Positions 49,896 to 58,735 are shown, counted from the first letter of the stretch. The stretch is DNA of 64,000 nucleotides from SGZJ01 sp949372955 (GCA_949372955.1 CASIAX010000010.1:124001-188000), one strand, 5' to 3'. Translations and numbers: made by a program. Notes: generated by a model not told the origin, from the letters alone.

Positions 49896-52019
49896 TTATA
49901 ATTTGAATTTTAATCCAACCATATAGTTTCTTGTAGCTTGAGGATAGTATCCTGTCCCTTCTATTGTTGTTATAATGTTAGGATCAGTCCAAGTATCATC
50001 ATATGTGTAATAATATCCGTTGGACACATATTCAGTTCCAAACAAATTACTAACAACAGCTGACAATACTATTTCAGAAAAGAAAAAAGTTTTTTTAAAA
50101 TTATAGTTAAAATTAAAATCTAGAACTGAGTACGCATCTAGTTTTGAAAACGCAGAGTTAGTATTACTCATATATTGTTCACCAACATATTTATTTAATA
50201 TAGAAAACTCCATGTTTTCTTTTGGAGAGTACAATAAATTTACAGCTGATACTATTTCTGGTGAGAAAGAGATATTAGTTTTTCCAAGATTTACTAATTC
50301 ACCGTTTAGGGATGTTACAAAGTTTTTGTTTTTATTATCACTAAAAGCTGAATTAGCTAGAATTGAAATTTTGTCCGATAAATTAAAAACTGTTTCAACT
50401 TCTAACCCCGTTCGATAACTTTCTCCACTGTTCTCTCTAACGGGAGTTCCTACATCATCAATGGACCCAGTTAAAACTAGCTGATCTTTATATTGCATCA
50501 TATAAAAGTTAGTAGTTACATTAAATTTTTTCTTAGTTAGGCTCCAACCAAACTCAAAATCATTTAATTGTTCGGATCTTATATTGGGGTTACTCTCATA
50601 ATCACTCCTTGTTGGTTCACGATTTGATCTTGCAAAAGAAAAATACACGTTATTATAATTGTTAAACAGATAATTTAACCCTCCTTTAGGGTTAAAGAAA
50701 TTATACTTTTTGTTTATTGAAAAATTAGTAATATCAGATGTATTACCGGATGTTTTATAGTTAACATTCCTTAATTGAATATCCCCATAAAATGATAATT
50801 TAGAATTTAATTGATAAGTAGTTTTGACATAATTACTAAAATCTTTTTTTATTCCGTTACCATCATAAAAACGATCATCAACCTCAATACCTGCTGTGTT
50901 TTGAGCCCAAATTACTTTTCCAAAATGATCTCCATCGTACTCACTGTAAGATGAACCAAAATTCATATTTAGCTTATTACTTTGATAATTTAATGAGTAG
51001 TTTCCAACTATAAATTGATTATCTAACCACTTTCTTGTTATATAATCTTGATCACCATTTTCTTTATATTGCTCATAGTATCCAAGACCATTAGTTAGAT
51101 TAAATGACAAATTAGAAGTTAATTTAGAGTTTATAATTTGACTCCAATGTAATTGGTAGTGATCTTGCTTATAATTATCAACTTCGTTGTCATAAAATTG
51201 AATATTTCCAGATTGGTCTAAATACATTCCAGATGGATTATAAATTCTATCACTTTCAAGTGTTTCTCCATCAATTCCATTCCAAGCTTGATAAGTTATT
51301 TCATGGCCACCAAAACTTAAAGCCTTTATTAACGTGTTTTCTTTTTTGTAGGTTGCTTGTAAAAAATAGGATTTTAAATCTGAACTAGATCTCTTAATAT
51401 ATCCATCTGAATCTATTTTAGAAAGTCTACCCGAGAATTCAAAAGAATCATTAAGTATGCCAGTACTAAATTTAAATGTATTTTTTATAGTATTGTAACT
51501 ACCAATAGAGTTAGAATTTTCAAAATAAGGTTTGTCAGAAACTAAGTCAGTTAAAATATTAATACTTGCTCCAAATGCACTAGAACCATTTGTTGAAGTT
51601 CCTATACCTCTTTGTACTTGTAAGTTTTCAATTGAGGATGCAAAATCAGGCATATTCACCCAAAACACGCCTAAAGATTCAGCGTCATTATAAGGGATTC
51701 CATTTATTGTTATGTTTGTTGATTGTGCATTTATTCCTCTAATTCTAATCCCTGTGTATCCTACTCCTGCTCCTGCATCAGAAGTAGTAACAACTGAAGT
51801 TAGAGAATTAAGTAAAATAGGTAAGTCTTGTCCAAGATTCTTTTTACCTAGATTATCCTTGGAAACATTAGTAAAAGCAATAGGTGCATTTTTTTTTACA
51901 CGAATAGAGGAAACAATAACCTCCTCTAAGTTTTGCAACCTGATTGTGTCTTGTTTGGTCTCTTGAGAAAAAAGTTGTAATGTAGAAATTAATAATAAGT
52001 AAAATAATAGATTTTTCAT
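49896..52019 (-). CDS. TonB-dependent outer-membrane receptor under TPP riboswitch, probable thiamine/thiamine-precursor uptake
   Basis: From ATG 52019 the protein has 707 residues and begins MKNLLFYLLLISTLQLFSQ, a good signal peptide; an upstream in-frame start at 52052 would lie within the riboswitch expression region. The plug domain (about 30-150) has LEEVIVSSIRV, PILLNSLTSVV, GIRIRGIN and NITINGIPYNDAESLG, and the barrel ends ATRNYMVGLKFKL. Unlike SusC it has no carboxypeptidase-like domain. Genes with a thi-box and a TonB receptor in Bacteroidetes are predicted to import thiamine or related compounds. The sequence shows the family and the riboswitch; the ligand is inferred. Confidence 0.9.
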   Translation of the reverse strand: MKNLLFYLLLISTLQLFSQETKQDTIRLQNLEEVIVSSIRVKKNAPIAFTNVSKDNLGKKNLGQDLPILLNSLTSVVTTSDAGAGVGYTGIRIRGINAQSTNITINGIPYNDAESLGVFWVNMPDFASSIENLQVQRGIGTSTNGSSAFGASINILTDLVSDKPYFENSNSIGSYNTIKNTFKFSTGILNDSFEFSGRLSKIDSDGYIKRSSSDLKSYFLQATYKKENTLIKALSFGGHEITYQAWNGIDGETLESDRIYNPSGMYLDQSGNIQFYDNEVDNYKQDHYQLHWSQIINSKLTSNLSFNLTNGLGYYEQYKENGDQDYITRKWLDNQFIVGNYSLNYQSNKLNMNFGSSYSEYDGDHFGKVIWAQNTAGIEVDDRFYDGNGIKKDFSNYVKTTYQLNSKLSFYGDIQLRNVNYKTSGNTSDITNFSINKKYNFFNPKGGLNYLFNNYNNVYFSFARSNREPTRSDYESNPNIRSEQLNDFEFGWSLTKKKFNVTTNFYMMQYKDQLVLTGSIDDVGTPVRENSGESYRTGLEVETVFNLSDKISILANSAFSDNKNKNFVTSLNGELVNLGKTNISFSPEIVSAVNLLYSPKENMEFSILNKYVGEQYMSNTNSAFSKLDAYSVLDFNFNYNFKKTFFFSEIVLSAVVSNLFGTEYVSNGYYYTYDDTWTDPNIITTIEGTGYYPQATRNYMVGLKFKL

Positions 52020-52020
52020 A

Positions 52021-52050
52021 TGATAAGTTTTTATCAAACAAAAAGGGGTC
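52021..52050 (-). promoter_or_regulatory. candidate riboswitch expression platform before the receptor start codon
   Basis: The minus strand carries ACCCCTTTT (52041-52049), exactly complementary to AAAAGGGGT at the 5' side of the riboswitch (52141-52149), and a hairpin TGATAA/TTATCA (52021-52036) one nucleotide before the ATG at 52019. TPP binding would stop the long-range pairing. The pairing is seen in sequence; the switching mechanism is inferred. Confidence 0.5.
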
Positions 52051-52082
52051 AATTATTTTTAAATAATTAATAGTTAGTTACA

Positions 52083-52153
52083 AATTCCTAAACAGCATTA
52101 TCTGTTCCAGGTTCAATGGGTATAATCTCAGCTTAAAAGCACCCCTTTTGAGA
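52083..52153 (-). promoter_or_regulatory. TPP riboswitch (thi-box)
   Basis: The minus strand reads AAAAGGGGTGC, then GCTGAGA, then ACCC with TTGAACCTG, CAGATAATGCTG and AGGAAT, the conserved THI element order with P1-P5. The core CTGAGA and the downstream GAACCTG and TAATGCTG are the best-known marks. The aptamer binds thiamine pyrophosphate. It is on the same strand as, and 64 nt upstream of, the TonB receptor start. Confidence 0.95.
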
Positions 52154-52158
52154 CTTGG

Positions 52159-52166
52159 CAAATATA
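52159..52166 (-). promoter_or_regulatory. promoter -7 box for riboswitch-receptor transcript
   Basis: On the minus strand TATATTTG fits TAnnTTTG, 6 nt before the 5' side of the riboswitch, so the transcript would start with the aptamer. The upstream kinase gene may read through too. Confidence 0.65.
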
Positions 52167-52191
52167 TTAAGTAATTTTTATTCTAAAAAAA

Positions 52192-52764
52192 TTATTTTGG
52201 ATTATTTAAAATTAATTTATCAATTAAATTAATTGCTTCATTCAATCTAGTTTCCTTATCACCTTTTAGTATCACATAAGGTTTATTGTATTTTTTTAAC
52301 TCAGATTCAAAAGCGTTAAACATCTCAACTCTTTGTTTTGGCTTATCTCTTAAATCATCTGCTTCCCAGGGAATGTCTATATAGGTAAGTAAGTAAAGGT
52401 CGTATGAATTTTCAATTGCGTATTTTTCAAGTTTTGGATCACAACTACCAATATAATATGCCTCAGAATATACTTTAGTCTCTAATAAATCTGTATCACA
52501 TATTAAAACCTTATTAGCTTTAGATGCTAATTCGTTCTCCAACTTGATTTGACCACTAGCAATTGAAATTAAATCAGACGGTTCACAAGTCTTTCTTTCA
52601 TTATTCCACTTGTTTTGTAAGTACTGTCTTGCAAACTCTCTGACCCAAACCGAATTGTAATGTCTAGCTAATTGTCTAGAGAGAGTAGTTTTTCCAGTTG
52701 ATTCAGGTCCAAATAAGACAACTTTAATACAATTTGATTTTACTTGACTAAGCTCTTTTTCCAT
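52192..52764 (-). CDS. NadR-like P-loop nucleoside kinase/ATPase
   Basis: This 190-residue protein has Walker A GPESTGKTTLSRQL, then VWVREFARQYLQ, IASGQIKLENELA, ICDTDLLETKVYSE and DIPWEADDLRD, as in the ribosylnicotinamide kinase domain of NadR. In Bacteroidetes such genes follow pnuC and may phosphorylate the imported vitamin; for thiamine-linked transporters (PnuT) this would be a thiamine kinase. Its start overlaps pnuC by 25 nt, so they are coupled. It lies just upstream of the TPP riboswitch but outside its control, unless transcribed with it. Confidence 0.88.
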   Translation of the reverse strand: MEKELSQVKSNCIKVVLFGPESTGKTTLSRQLARHYNSVWVREFARQYLQNKWNNERKTCEPSDLISIASGQIKLENELASKANKVLICDTDLLETKVYSEAYYIGSCDPKLEKYAIENSYDLYLLTYIDIPWEADDLRDKPKQRVEMFNAFESELKKYNKPYVILKGDKETRLNEAINLIDKLILNNPK

Positions 52765-53357
52765 TGATTATATCCTTGAATTGCTAAAATTGTAAAAATT
52801 AAATATTGCAGAGATAACATTCCTAATCCTCTGTAAGCATACAAAGGTATTGTAATTAGATCACCAACTATCCAAAAAATCCAACTTTCTATTTTCTTGT
52901 TAGCCATAAACCACATAGCTACAAAAAATATCCCTGATGTAAAAATATCTATATAATTCACTAATTCTATTGTAGTAATATTGAATATATAGACAGTATA
53001 TGTTACTATAATCGTTAAAACAAACAATACAAGAGCAGTAATTCTTTCTTTAAAACTGGTATACGTTATTTCAATCCTAGAGTTATCATTTTTTAGTCTA
53101 TTCCAATTCCACCATCCATAAAGACTCATAGATGAATAATAAATGTTCATCATCATATCACCAAAATATTGAGCTTTTAATAAAATGTAAACGGTAATAA
53201 CTGTGCAAATAATCCCTGTGGGATAAACCAAAATATTCTCTTTTTTAGCATAAACAACACTAATGATTCCAAATAAGAATGCTATTATCTCAAGAATTAT
53301 CATACTATATGATTTACTGGAGTAAGATTCTATAAAAAAATCAATTATACTTTCCAT
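52740..53357 (-). CDS. pnuC: PnuC-family vitamin-nucleoside transporter (NR or thiamine)
   Basis: This 205-residue membrane protein has about seven hydrophobic segments and the PnuC landmarks ILEIIAFLFGIISVVYAKKENILVYP, YYSSMSLYGWWNW and WFMANKKIESWIFWIVGDLI. PnuC carries nicotinamide riboside; PnuT, which is the same family, carries thiamine. Its neighbours (NadR-like kinase and the TPP-controlled receptor) fit either. The ATG overlaps the phosphopantetheinyl transferase stop by one base. Confidence 0.9.
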   Translation of the reverse strand: MESIIDFFIESYSSKSYSMIILEIIAFLFGIISVVYAKKENILVYPTGIICTVITVYILLKAQYFGDMMMNIYYSSMSLYGWWNWNRLKNDNSRIEITYTSFKERITALVLFVLTIIVTYTVYIFNITTIELVNYIDIFTSGIFFVAMWFMANKKIESWIFWIVGDLITIPLYAYRGLGMLSLQYLIFTILAIQGYNQWKKSLVK

Positions 53358-53989
53358 TATTTATTTTGGATTAAAAATACTAGTTTATATCCTTCAAAGC
53401 TGTGAATATATGATTTAAAAGATAAAATAAGCTTGTTAAATTTCAACCATGAAATTACTGAACTATCATTTAAATCAAATGGAGTGACAATACATTTATT
53501 TTTAAATATGAAGGGAAGCTTCTGCTCAGAAACTTTATAAATACATTCTTTAATGCACCATATAATTGTAAGTCTTTCTTTTTCTTGATCCAAATCACCA
53601 AGAAATGAATATTCATAATCTATGAATTTATTAGAAACTTTAGCTAGCTTATCACTAACTTTTTCAATATCAATTGAAATATTAAAATCACTAATTATGA
53701 CTGCTGAAAATAATTTCGAATGACTTATGGAAATATTTTTATTATTTGATAACAATGGCTTTCCATTTTTATCATAGAAAAGATCGTTATCAGATAATTT
53801 AAATTCTTTTAAAAGATGTCTAACACTTAAAATTTCACATTTTTTAACATCACTTTGAACTTTATCTAGTTTTTCAATAGTGTTTTTACATAAATCAATA
53901 GAAGAAAGTAATTCATGGTAGCTTTCAGAAATCTTCCAAACCTTAATAGTTGTTGTAGAATTAGGAGTATAACTTTTATAAATTGGCAT
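53357..53989 (-). CDS. 4'-phosphopantetheinyl transferase superfamily protein
   Basis: This 210-residue protein has the PPTase motifs ISISHSKLFSAV, ISIDIEKVSDKL and WCIKECIYK in the expected order, with Asp and Glu of the second and Lys-Glu of the third as Mg/CoA site residues. It attaches phosphopantetheine to carrier proteins. It is the first gene of a three-gene run with pnuC and the kinase, and a TATATTTG box lies 58 nt upstream. A cross-functional link with the transporter is not obvious. Confidence 0.88.
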   Translation of the reverse strand: MPIYKSYTPNSTTTIKVWKISESYHELLSSIDLCKNTIEKLDKVQSDVKKCEILSVRHLLKEFKLSDNDLFYDKNGKPLLSNNKNISISHSKLFSAVIISDFNISIDIEKVSDKLAKVSNKFIDYEYSFLGDLDQEKERLTIIWCIKECIYKVSEQKLPFIFKNKCIVTPFDLNDSSVISWLKFNKLILSFKSYIHSFEGYKLVFLIQNK

Positions 53990-54046
53990 ATAACTATAAA
54001 AAAAAATATGAATTTGTTATCTAGACTAATAAACTAATCTACTATT

Positions 54047-54054
54047 CAAATATA
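54047..54054 (-). promoter_or_regulatory. promoter -7 box for the PPTase-pnuC-kinase operon
   Basis: On the minus strand TATATTTG fits TAnnTTTG, 58 nt before the PPTase start. A TTTG upstream is at 14 nt, shorter than the usual spacing. Confidence 0.5.
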
Positions 54055-54189
54055 CAATTATGATTTTTCAAATACTAAACTTAGATTTTACAAAAAAAGC
54101 ATTTATGTTCTATCATAAAAGATAAGGCTAGCTATATTGGTGTAGAGCAAAAAGGGTCTTTAAACTAGTTACTATAAATATTAAGTAAC

Positions 54190-54225
54190 AAAAAAGCCTT
54201 TCTAAAATTAGAAAGGCTTTTTTTT
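54190..54225. terminator. bidirectional terminator after rpmA
   Basis: AAAAAAGCCTTTCTAA and TTAGAAAGGCTTTTTT form a long stem with a loop of 2-4 nt, flanked by A and T runs, so it can act on both strands. On the minus strand it lies 22 nt after the rpmA stop codon. Confidence 0.9.
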
Positions 54226-54246
54226 AATTGAATTTATAATTAAGAT

Positions 54247-54507
54247 TTATGCTTCAAATGGTACTATAGAAACATATGACTTATTATTTTTCTTTTTATC
54301 AAATTTAACAACCCCATCTATTCTTGCATGTAGAGTATGATCTTTACCAGCGTAAACATTTTCTCCTGGGTTATGGACAGTTCCTCTTTGTCTAACTAAA
54401 ATATTACCAGCAATAGCAGCTTGACCACCAAATATCTTAACGCCTAAACGTTTCGATTCTGATTCTCTACCATTTTTAGAACTACCTACTCCTTTTTTAT
54501 GTGCCAT
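54247..54507 (-). CDS. rpmA: 50S ribosomal protein L27
   Basis: This 86-residue protein starts [16 protein letters not shown] and has [20 protein letters not shown] and [14 protein letters not shown], the standard L27 pattern with the N-terminal tail that reaches the peptidyl transferase centre. It follows rplU by 19 nt. No N-terminal extension needing cleavage is seen, so it starts in the mature form. Confidence 0.98.
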   Translation of the reverse strand: MAHKKGVGSSKNGRESESKRLGVKIFGGQAAIAGNILVRQRGTVHNPGENVYAGKDHTLHARIDGVVKFDKKKNNKSYVSIVPFEA

Positions 54508-54526
54508 GATTAATAGTTTTTAATTT

Positions 54527-55066
54527 TTAACTTAATACTTTTATCAAATCATCTTTTTTCATTGACGAAATACCTTTAACCCCTTGATCTTTTGCCATAG
54601 CCTTCAAAGCAGTAACAGTTTGCTTAGATAAATCTATGTTATTTGTTTCAATGGTTTTAGTCTTTGCTTCTTTTTTTGCTGATTTTTCAACAGTTTTTAT
54701 CGGTTTTTCAACAGATTTAACTGGCTTCTCAACAGCTTTGGCTTTCTTAGCCCCAGAAGTTAAAATATTTTCAATTAAGATTTCAGTTAATGCTTGTCTG
54801 TGACCATTCTTAACTCTATAACCCTTTCTTCTTTTCTTTTTAAATACAATAACTTTATTGCCTTTAAAGTGTTTTAAGACTGTAGCTCCTACTTGAGCTC
54901 CGTCTATAGCTGGGGCGCCTACTGATATTTTTTCACCATTAGCAAGTAATAGAACGTTGTCAAATGTTACTTTGGAACCTTCCTTACCTTCTAAGCGATG
55001 AACAAATAATTTTTGGTCTTTTACAACTTTAAATTGTTGCCCTGCTATCTCTACAATTGCGTACAT
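54527..55066 (-). CDS. rplU: 50S ribosomal protein L21 with Lys-rich linker and Rho_N/SAP-like C-terminal extension
   Basis: Residues 1-104 are a normal L21 (MYAIVEIAGQQFKV, FKKKRRKGYRVKNGHRQALT). A Lys/Val/Glu-Pro linker of about 35 residues (VEKPVKSVEKPIKTVEK) follows, then a 40-residue tail, LSKQTVTALKAMAKDQGVKG plus SSMKKDDLIKVL, that looks like the Rho N-terminal or SAP-type helix-hairpin-helix. Standard bacterial L21 is about 103 residues, so the extension is 75 residues. A similar extension in other Flavobacteria is possible. It starts the rplU-rpmA operon, with a full promoter upstream. Confidence 0.96.
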   Translation of the reverse strand: MYAIVEIAGQQFKVVKDQKLFVHRLEGKEGSKVTFDNVLLLANGEKISVGAPAIDGAQVGATVLKHFKGNKVIVFKKKRRKGYRVKNGHRQALTEILIENILTSGAKKAKAVEKPVKSVEKPIKTVEKSAKKEAKTKTIETNNIDLSKQTVTALKAMAKDQGVKGISSMKKDDLIKVLS

Positions 55067-55107
55067 AGCTTAATTTTTTTATTAATTTTTTTGTTTAAAA
55101 ACGAGTG

Positions 55108-55138
55108 CAAATATAAAGTTTATAAGTTAACATACAAA
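55108..55138 (-). promoter_or_regulatory. promoter of rplU-rpmA
   Basis: On the minus strand TTTG (55135-55138) and TATATTTG (55108-55115) are 19 nt apart, a full match to the Bacteroidetes promoter consensus. The leader would be about 35 nt. Confidence 0.8.
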
Positions 55139-55296
55139 AGTTTTGACTTAAAAGTAACATAGATTATTATACTTAGCATACATATATAAAAAAAATTGTA
55201 ATTTAGCTTTTCTCCCAAACTAATTTTTTAATAATTATTTAACAACTCTAATAAAGTTAAAACTATATTTTTACAAACAACTAAAATTTAAAAAAA

Positions 55297-56610
55297 ATGA
55301 AAAACATTCTTTTATTATTTTCTGCAGCTGCTCTGTGCAATATTAACTTATTTGCTCAGAATGTGGATTTTACAGAATTTGACCTAGATAACGGGCTACA
55401 TGTTATATTACATCAAGACAATTCAGCGCCAGTTGTAACAACTTCAGTTATGTATGATGTTGGTGGTAAAGATGGGGACAGAAATAGAACTGGATTTGCT
55501 CACTTTTTTGAACACCTTTTATTTGAAGGTTCAGAAAATATAGGTAGGGGTGAATTTATGAAAATCATTCCTGCAAATGGAGGTAGCTTTAACGCTAATA
55601 CTTCTCAGGATAGAACATACTATTATGAAACTTTTCCTTCAAATAAACTAGAGTTAGGACTATGGCTAGAATCAGAAAGAATGCTACACCCGGTCATGGA
55701 CCAAATAGGTGTAGATACTCAAAATGAAGTAGTTAAAGAAGAAAAAAGACAAAGATATGATGCACCATATGGTAAATTACTTAAAGCTTTGAATGATAAC
55801 TTATTTAAGGTTCACCCATATAAAGACCAAGTGATTGGAGAAATGGAACATTTAGATGCTGCAACATTAGAAGAGTTTAGAAATTATCATAAAACTTATT
55901 ATGGCCCTAATAATGCAGTTTTAATTGTAGCTGGAGATATCGACTCTAATAAAACAGAGGAATTAGTAAGAAAATATTTTGATGAAGTTCCTACTGGAAA
56001 TGTTGTTGTAAGAAACTTTCCAAAAGAAGAACCTATAACTAAAAACACAAAAGCTGTAGCCTATGATGAAAACATACAAATTCCTATGTTATTGGCTACA
56101 TTTAGAACTCCTGGCTTCGCGCAAAGAGATGCGTATGTTTTAGATATGATTTCTACTTACTTAAGTGATGGAAAGAGCTCAGTGCTTTACAAAAAACTTG
56201 TTGATGAACAAAAACAAGCTTTACAAACACAAGTGATAAACCTAGGACAGGTAGACTATAATATTTTTGCTATACTAGCCTTACCGTTAGGGGAAGTAGA
56301 ACTTGATACATTACTAGAAGAGATTGAAGAAGAAATTAATAAAGTTCGAAACGAGTTGATTTCTGAAAGATCATATGGGAAACTATTAAATAAATTCGAA
56401 AATCGATTTGTTAATTCAAACTCAAGCATAGCTGGAATTGCAAATTCATTAGCCAGATACTATATGCTTTATGGAGATGTTAATCTAATTAACAAAGAAA
56501 TAGATATATATAGATCAATTACTAGAGAAGAAATTCAAATGGTTGCTAAAAAATATTTAGGTAAGGATCAAAGAGTAGACATTGAATACTTACCAAAGCC
56601 TTCTAAATAA
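55297..56610 (+). CDS. M16-family metallopeptidase, catalytic subunit
   Basis: This 437-residue protein has a signal peptide (cleavage near LFAQ), then the inverted zinc motif HFFEH (His69, Glu72, His73) and the distal Glu in NEVVKEEKRQR. It fits pitrilysin/insulinase-type peptidases. It acts outside the cytoplasm. It is followed by a non-catalytic partner gene 24 nt later, and such pairs form heterodimers. A TATATTTT tract at 55264-55271 may be its promoter. Confidence 0.95.
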   Translation: MKNILLLFSAAALCNINLFAQNVDFTEFDLDNGLHVILHQDNSAPVVTTSVMYDVGGKDGDRNRTGFAHFFEHLLFEGSENIGRGEFMKIIPANGGSFNANTSQDRTYYYETFPSNKLELGLWLESERMLHPVMDQIGVDTQNEVVKEEKRQRYDAPYGKLLKALNDNLFKVHPYKDQVIGEMEHLDAATLEEFRNYHKTYYGPNNAVLIVAGDIDSNKTEELVRKYFDEVPTGNVVVRNFPKEEPITKNTKAVAYDENIQIPMLLATFRTPGFAQRDAYVLDMISTYLSDGKSSVLYKKLVDEQKQALQTQVINLGQVDYNIFAILALPLGEVELDTLLEEIEEEINKVRNELISERSYGKLLNKFENRFVNSNSSIAGIANSLARYYMLYGDVNLINKEIDIYRSITREEIQMVAKKYLGKDQRVDIEYLPKPSK

Positions 56611-56634
56611 TAACTAAATTAAAAATATTTTAAA

Positions 56635-58713
56635 ATGAAAAATAGAATAATATTGTTAATTACAGTACTGCTAATATCTTTTAATGTTAGCGCACAATTA
56701 GACCGATCAATACTACCAGTTGGTGGACCAACTCCAAAAATAAAACTTGAAAAGCCTAAAGAATTTAAACTTAAAAATGGTATTAAAGTTTTAGTGGTTG
56801 AAGATCATAAGTTACCAAGGGTTTCTTATAGTTTAAGAATTGATGGGACCCCTATTGTTGAGGGAGATAAGTCAGGTGTATTGGATATTCTTGCAGGAAT
56901 GCTAGGAAATGGGACGACATCAATTGACAAAGACGTTTTTAACGAGGAAATAGATTATTTAGGGGCAAATGTTAATATAGGGTTTAGAAGTAGTTTTGCA
57001 AGCTCATTGACAAAACACTCTGAAAGAATTCTAGAGTTAATGGCAGATGCAATTATAAATCCTTTATTAACAGTTGAAGAGTTTGAGAAAACAAAAGAAC
57101 AATACATAGAAGGTTTAAAAGCAGATGAAAAAAGTATTGATGCAATTAGCGAAAGAGTAGGTAATGCTTTGTCATACGGGAAAAATCATGTTTATGGCGA
57201 GTTTGTTTCTGAAGAAACTCTTAATAATGTTTCTTATGAAGATGTAATTGAATTTCATGAAAAATATACATATCCTAATAATGCATATATAGTGGTAATT
57301 GGAGATGTGAATTACAAAGAGGTGAAAAAGTCAATTTCAGAGAAATTTAGTGTTTGGAAAAAGGCAAAAAAAACATACCAAAACACACCTGCACTTACAT
57401 CAAATGTAAATTTAACAGAAGTTAATTTTATTGATCTTCCAAGCGCGACTCAATCAAGTATTGGAGTTACTAATAATGTGGATTTAAAAATGAACAACGA
57501 AGATTACTTTATTGCACTAATTACCAATAATATACTCGGTGGTGGTGGTGAAGGTTATTTATTTAAAAACCTTCGAGAAGATAAAGGCTATACTTATGGC
57601 GCATACTCAAGTCTTGGCTCTAGCAGATATGGAGTTTCAAGATTTAGAGCAGGGGCTAAAGTTAGAAATATGGTTACTGACAGCGCAGTCACTGAAATTG
57701 TAAATGAAATTTCCAGAATTAGAACTGAACTTGTCGATCAAGAGCTTTTAAAAAATGCAAAAGCTAAGTATGTTGGTAATTTCATAATGAGACTGGAAAG
57801 CCCACAGACAGTTGCTAATTACGCTCTTAATATTAAATTAAATGACTTACCAGAAGATTTCTATGAAACATACTTGGAAAAAATAAATGCTGTTACAGCT
57901 GAAGATATAAAGAGAGTCGCTAATAAGTATTTTAAAATTGCGAATACTAGGATTATTGTTGTCGGAAAAGGTAGTGATGTTGTTGAAAACTTAGAGAAAG
58001 TAGGGTTTCCAATAAATTACTTTGATAAATATGCAAATGCAGTTGCTAAACCAGTGTTTAATAAGGCTATTCCTGAAGGAATGTCTGCGGTAGATGTAAT
58101 GAATAATTATATTGAATCTATTGGAGGGAAAGGTAAACTTAACACAATTAACACACTAGTAACAAAAGCAAGTGTTACAATTCCTGGAGCTCCATTTGCT
58201 CCAGAAGCAACTTCAAAACAAATGATGCCTAATAAAGTATCTTTTGAAATGAAAGCTAATATGGGTGGGCAAACCATGTCTCTTATGAAAAGAAATTTTA
58301 GTGGTGAAAAAGGATATATGGAGCAACAAGGACAAAAAGTGATGATGACTGAAAAAGAGTTAGGTGAAGCTAAAAATGTTCAAGGAATTTTTGATGAGTT
58401 ATACTATACTGAAGACGAAACTGAACTAGTTAGCATTAACTCAATTGATGGTGATGATGTTTATAAAGTTAAAGTGGTTAAGAATAATAAGACTACTTAT
58501 AGGTATTACAGTATCACAAGTAGCTTTTTAATCAGCATAGAAGAAGAAGATGAAAATAAAAATATATCATCTACAAAGTTTGGAGATTATAGAAATGTGA
58601 ATGGAATAATGGTCCCTTACTTTATGTTAGTAAATGCTGGTGGTCAAGAACTTGAATTTAATACTACTCAGGTTTTATTTAACACTACATTAAAAGACTC
58701 GGACTTCTATTAA
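56635..58713 (+). CDS. M16-family peptidase-like protein lacking the zinc motif, with C-terminal extra domain
   Basis: This 692-residue protein has a signal peptide (LISFNVSAQ), an M16 pair of domains at about 40-470 and a C-terminal domain at about 480-692. Where HxxEH should be, residues 81-90 read GVLDILAGML, so zinc is not bound. The Arg-Tyr segment used for substrate binding in the partner, GYTYGAYSSLGSSRYG, is retained. The C-terminal part starts MNNYIESIGGKGKL and resembles an outer-membrane-lipoprotein-sorting-type beta domain. It should pair with the upstream catalytic subunit. Confidence 0.92.
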   Translation: MKNRIILLITVLLISFNVSAQLDRSILPVGGPTPKIKLEKPKEFKLKNGIKVLVVEDHKLPRVSYSLRIDGTPIVEGDKSGVLDILAGMLGNGTTSIDKDVFNEEIDYLGANVNIGFRSSFASSLTKHSERILELMADAIINPLLTVEEFEKTKEQYIEGLKADEKSIDAISERVGNALSYGKNHVYGEFVSEETLNNVSYEDVIEFHEKYTYPNNAYIVVIGDVNYKEVKKSISEKFSVWKKAKKTYQNTPALTSNVNLTEVNFIDLPSATQSSIGVTNNVDLKMNNEDYFIALITNNILGGGGEGYLFKNLREDKGYTYGAYSSLGSSRYGVSRFRAGAKVRNMVTDSAVTEIVNEISRIRTELVDQELLKNAKAKYVGNFIMRLESPQTVANYALNIKLNDLPEDFYETYLEKINAVTAEDIKRVANKYFKIANTRIIVVGKGSDVVENLEKVGFPINYFDKYANAVAKPVFNKAIPEGMSAVDVMNNYIESIGGKGKLNTINTLVTKASVTIPGAPFAPEATSKQMMPNKVSFEMKANMGGQTMSLMKRNFSGEKGYMEQQGQKVMMTEKELGEAKNVQGIFDELYYTEDETELVSINSIDGDDVYKVKVVKNNKTTYRYYSITSSFLISIEEEDENKNISSTKFGDYRNVNGIMVPYFMLVNAGGQELEFNTTQVLFNTTLKDSDFY

Positions 58714-58735
58714 AAAAAATAAAAACAATCAATCT

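Noticed and set aside
49896..52019. SusC-like assignment for the second TonB-dependent receptor
   Set aside because: It lacks the carboxypeptidase-like N-terminal domain and a susD partner and has a TPP riboswitch, which fits vitamin uptake better.
53990..54189. Intergenic 200 nt between the PPTase gene and the rpmA terminator, checked for an RNA gene
   Set aside because: Apart from one -7 box I see no cloverleaf, riboswitch core or conserved hairpin.
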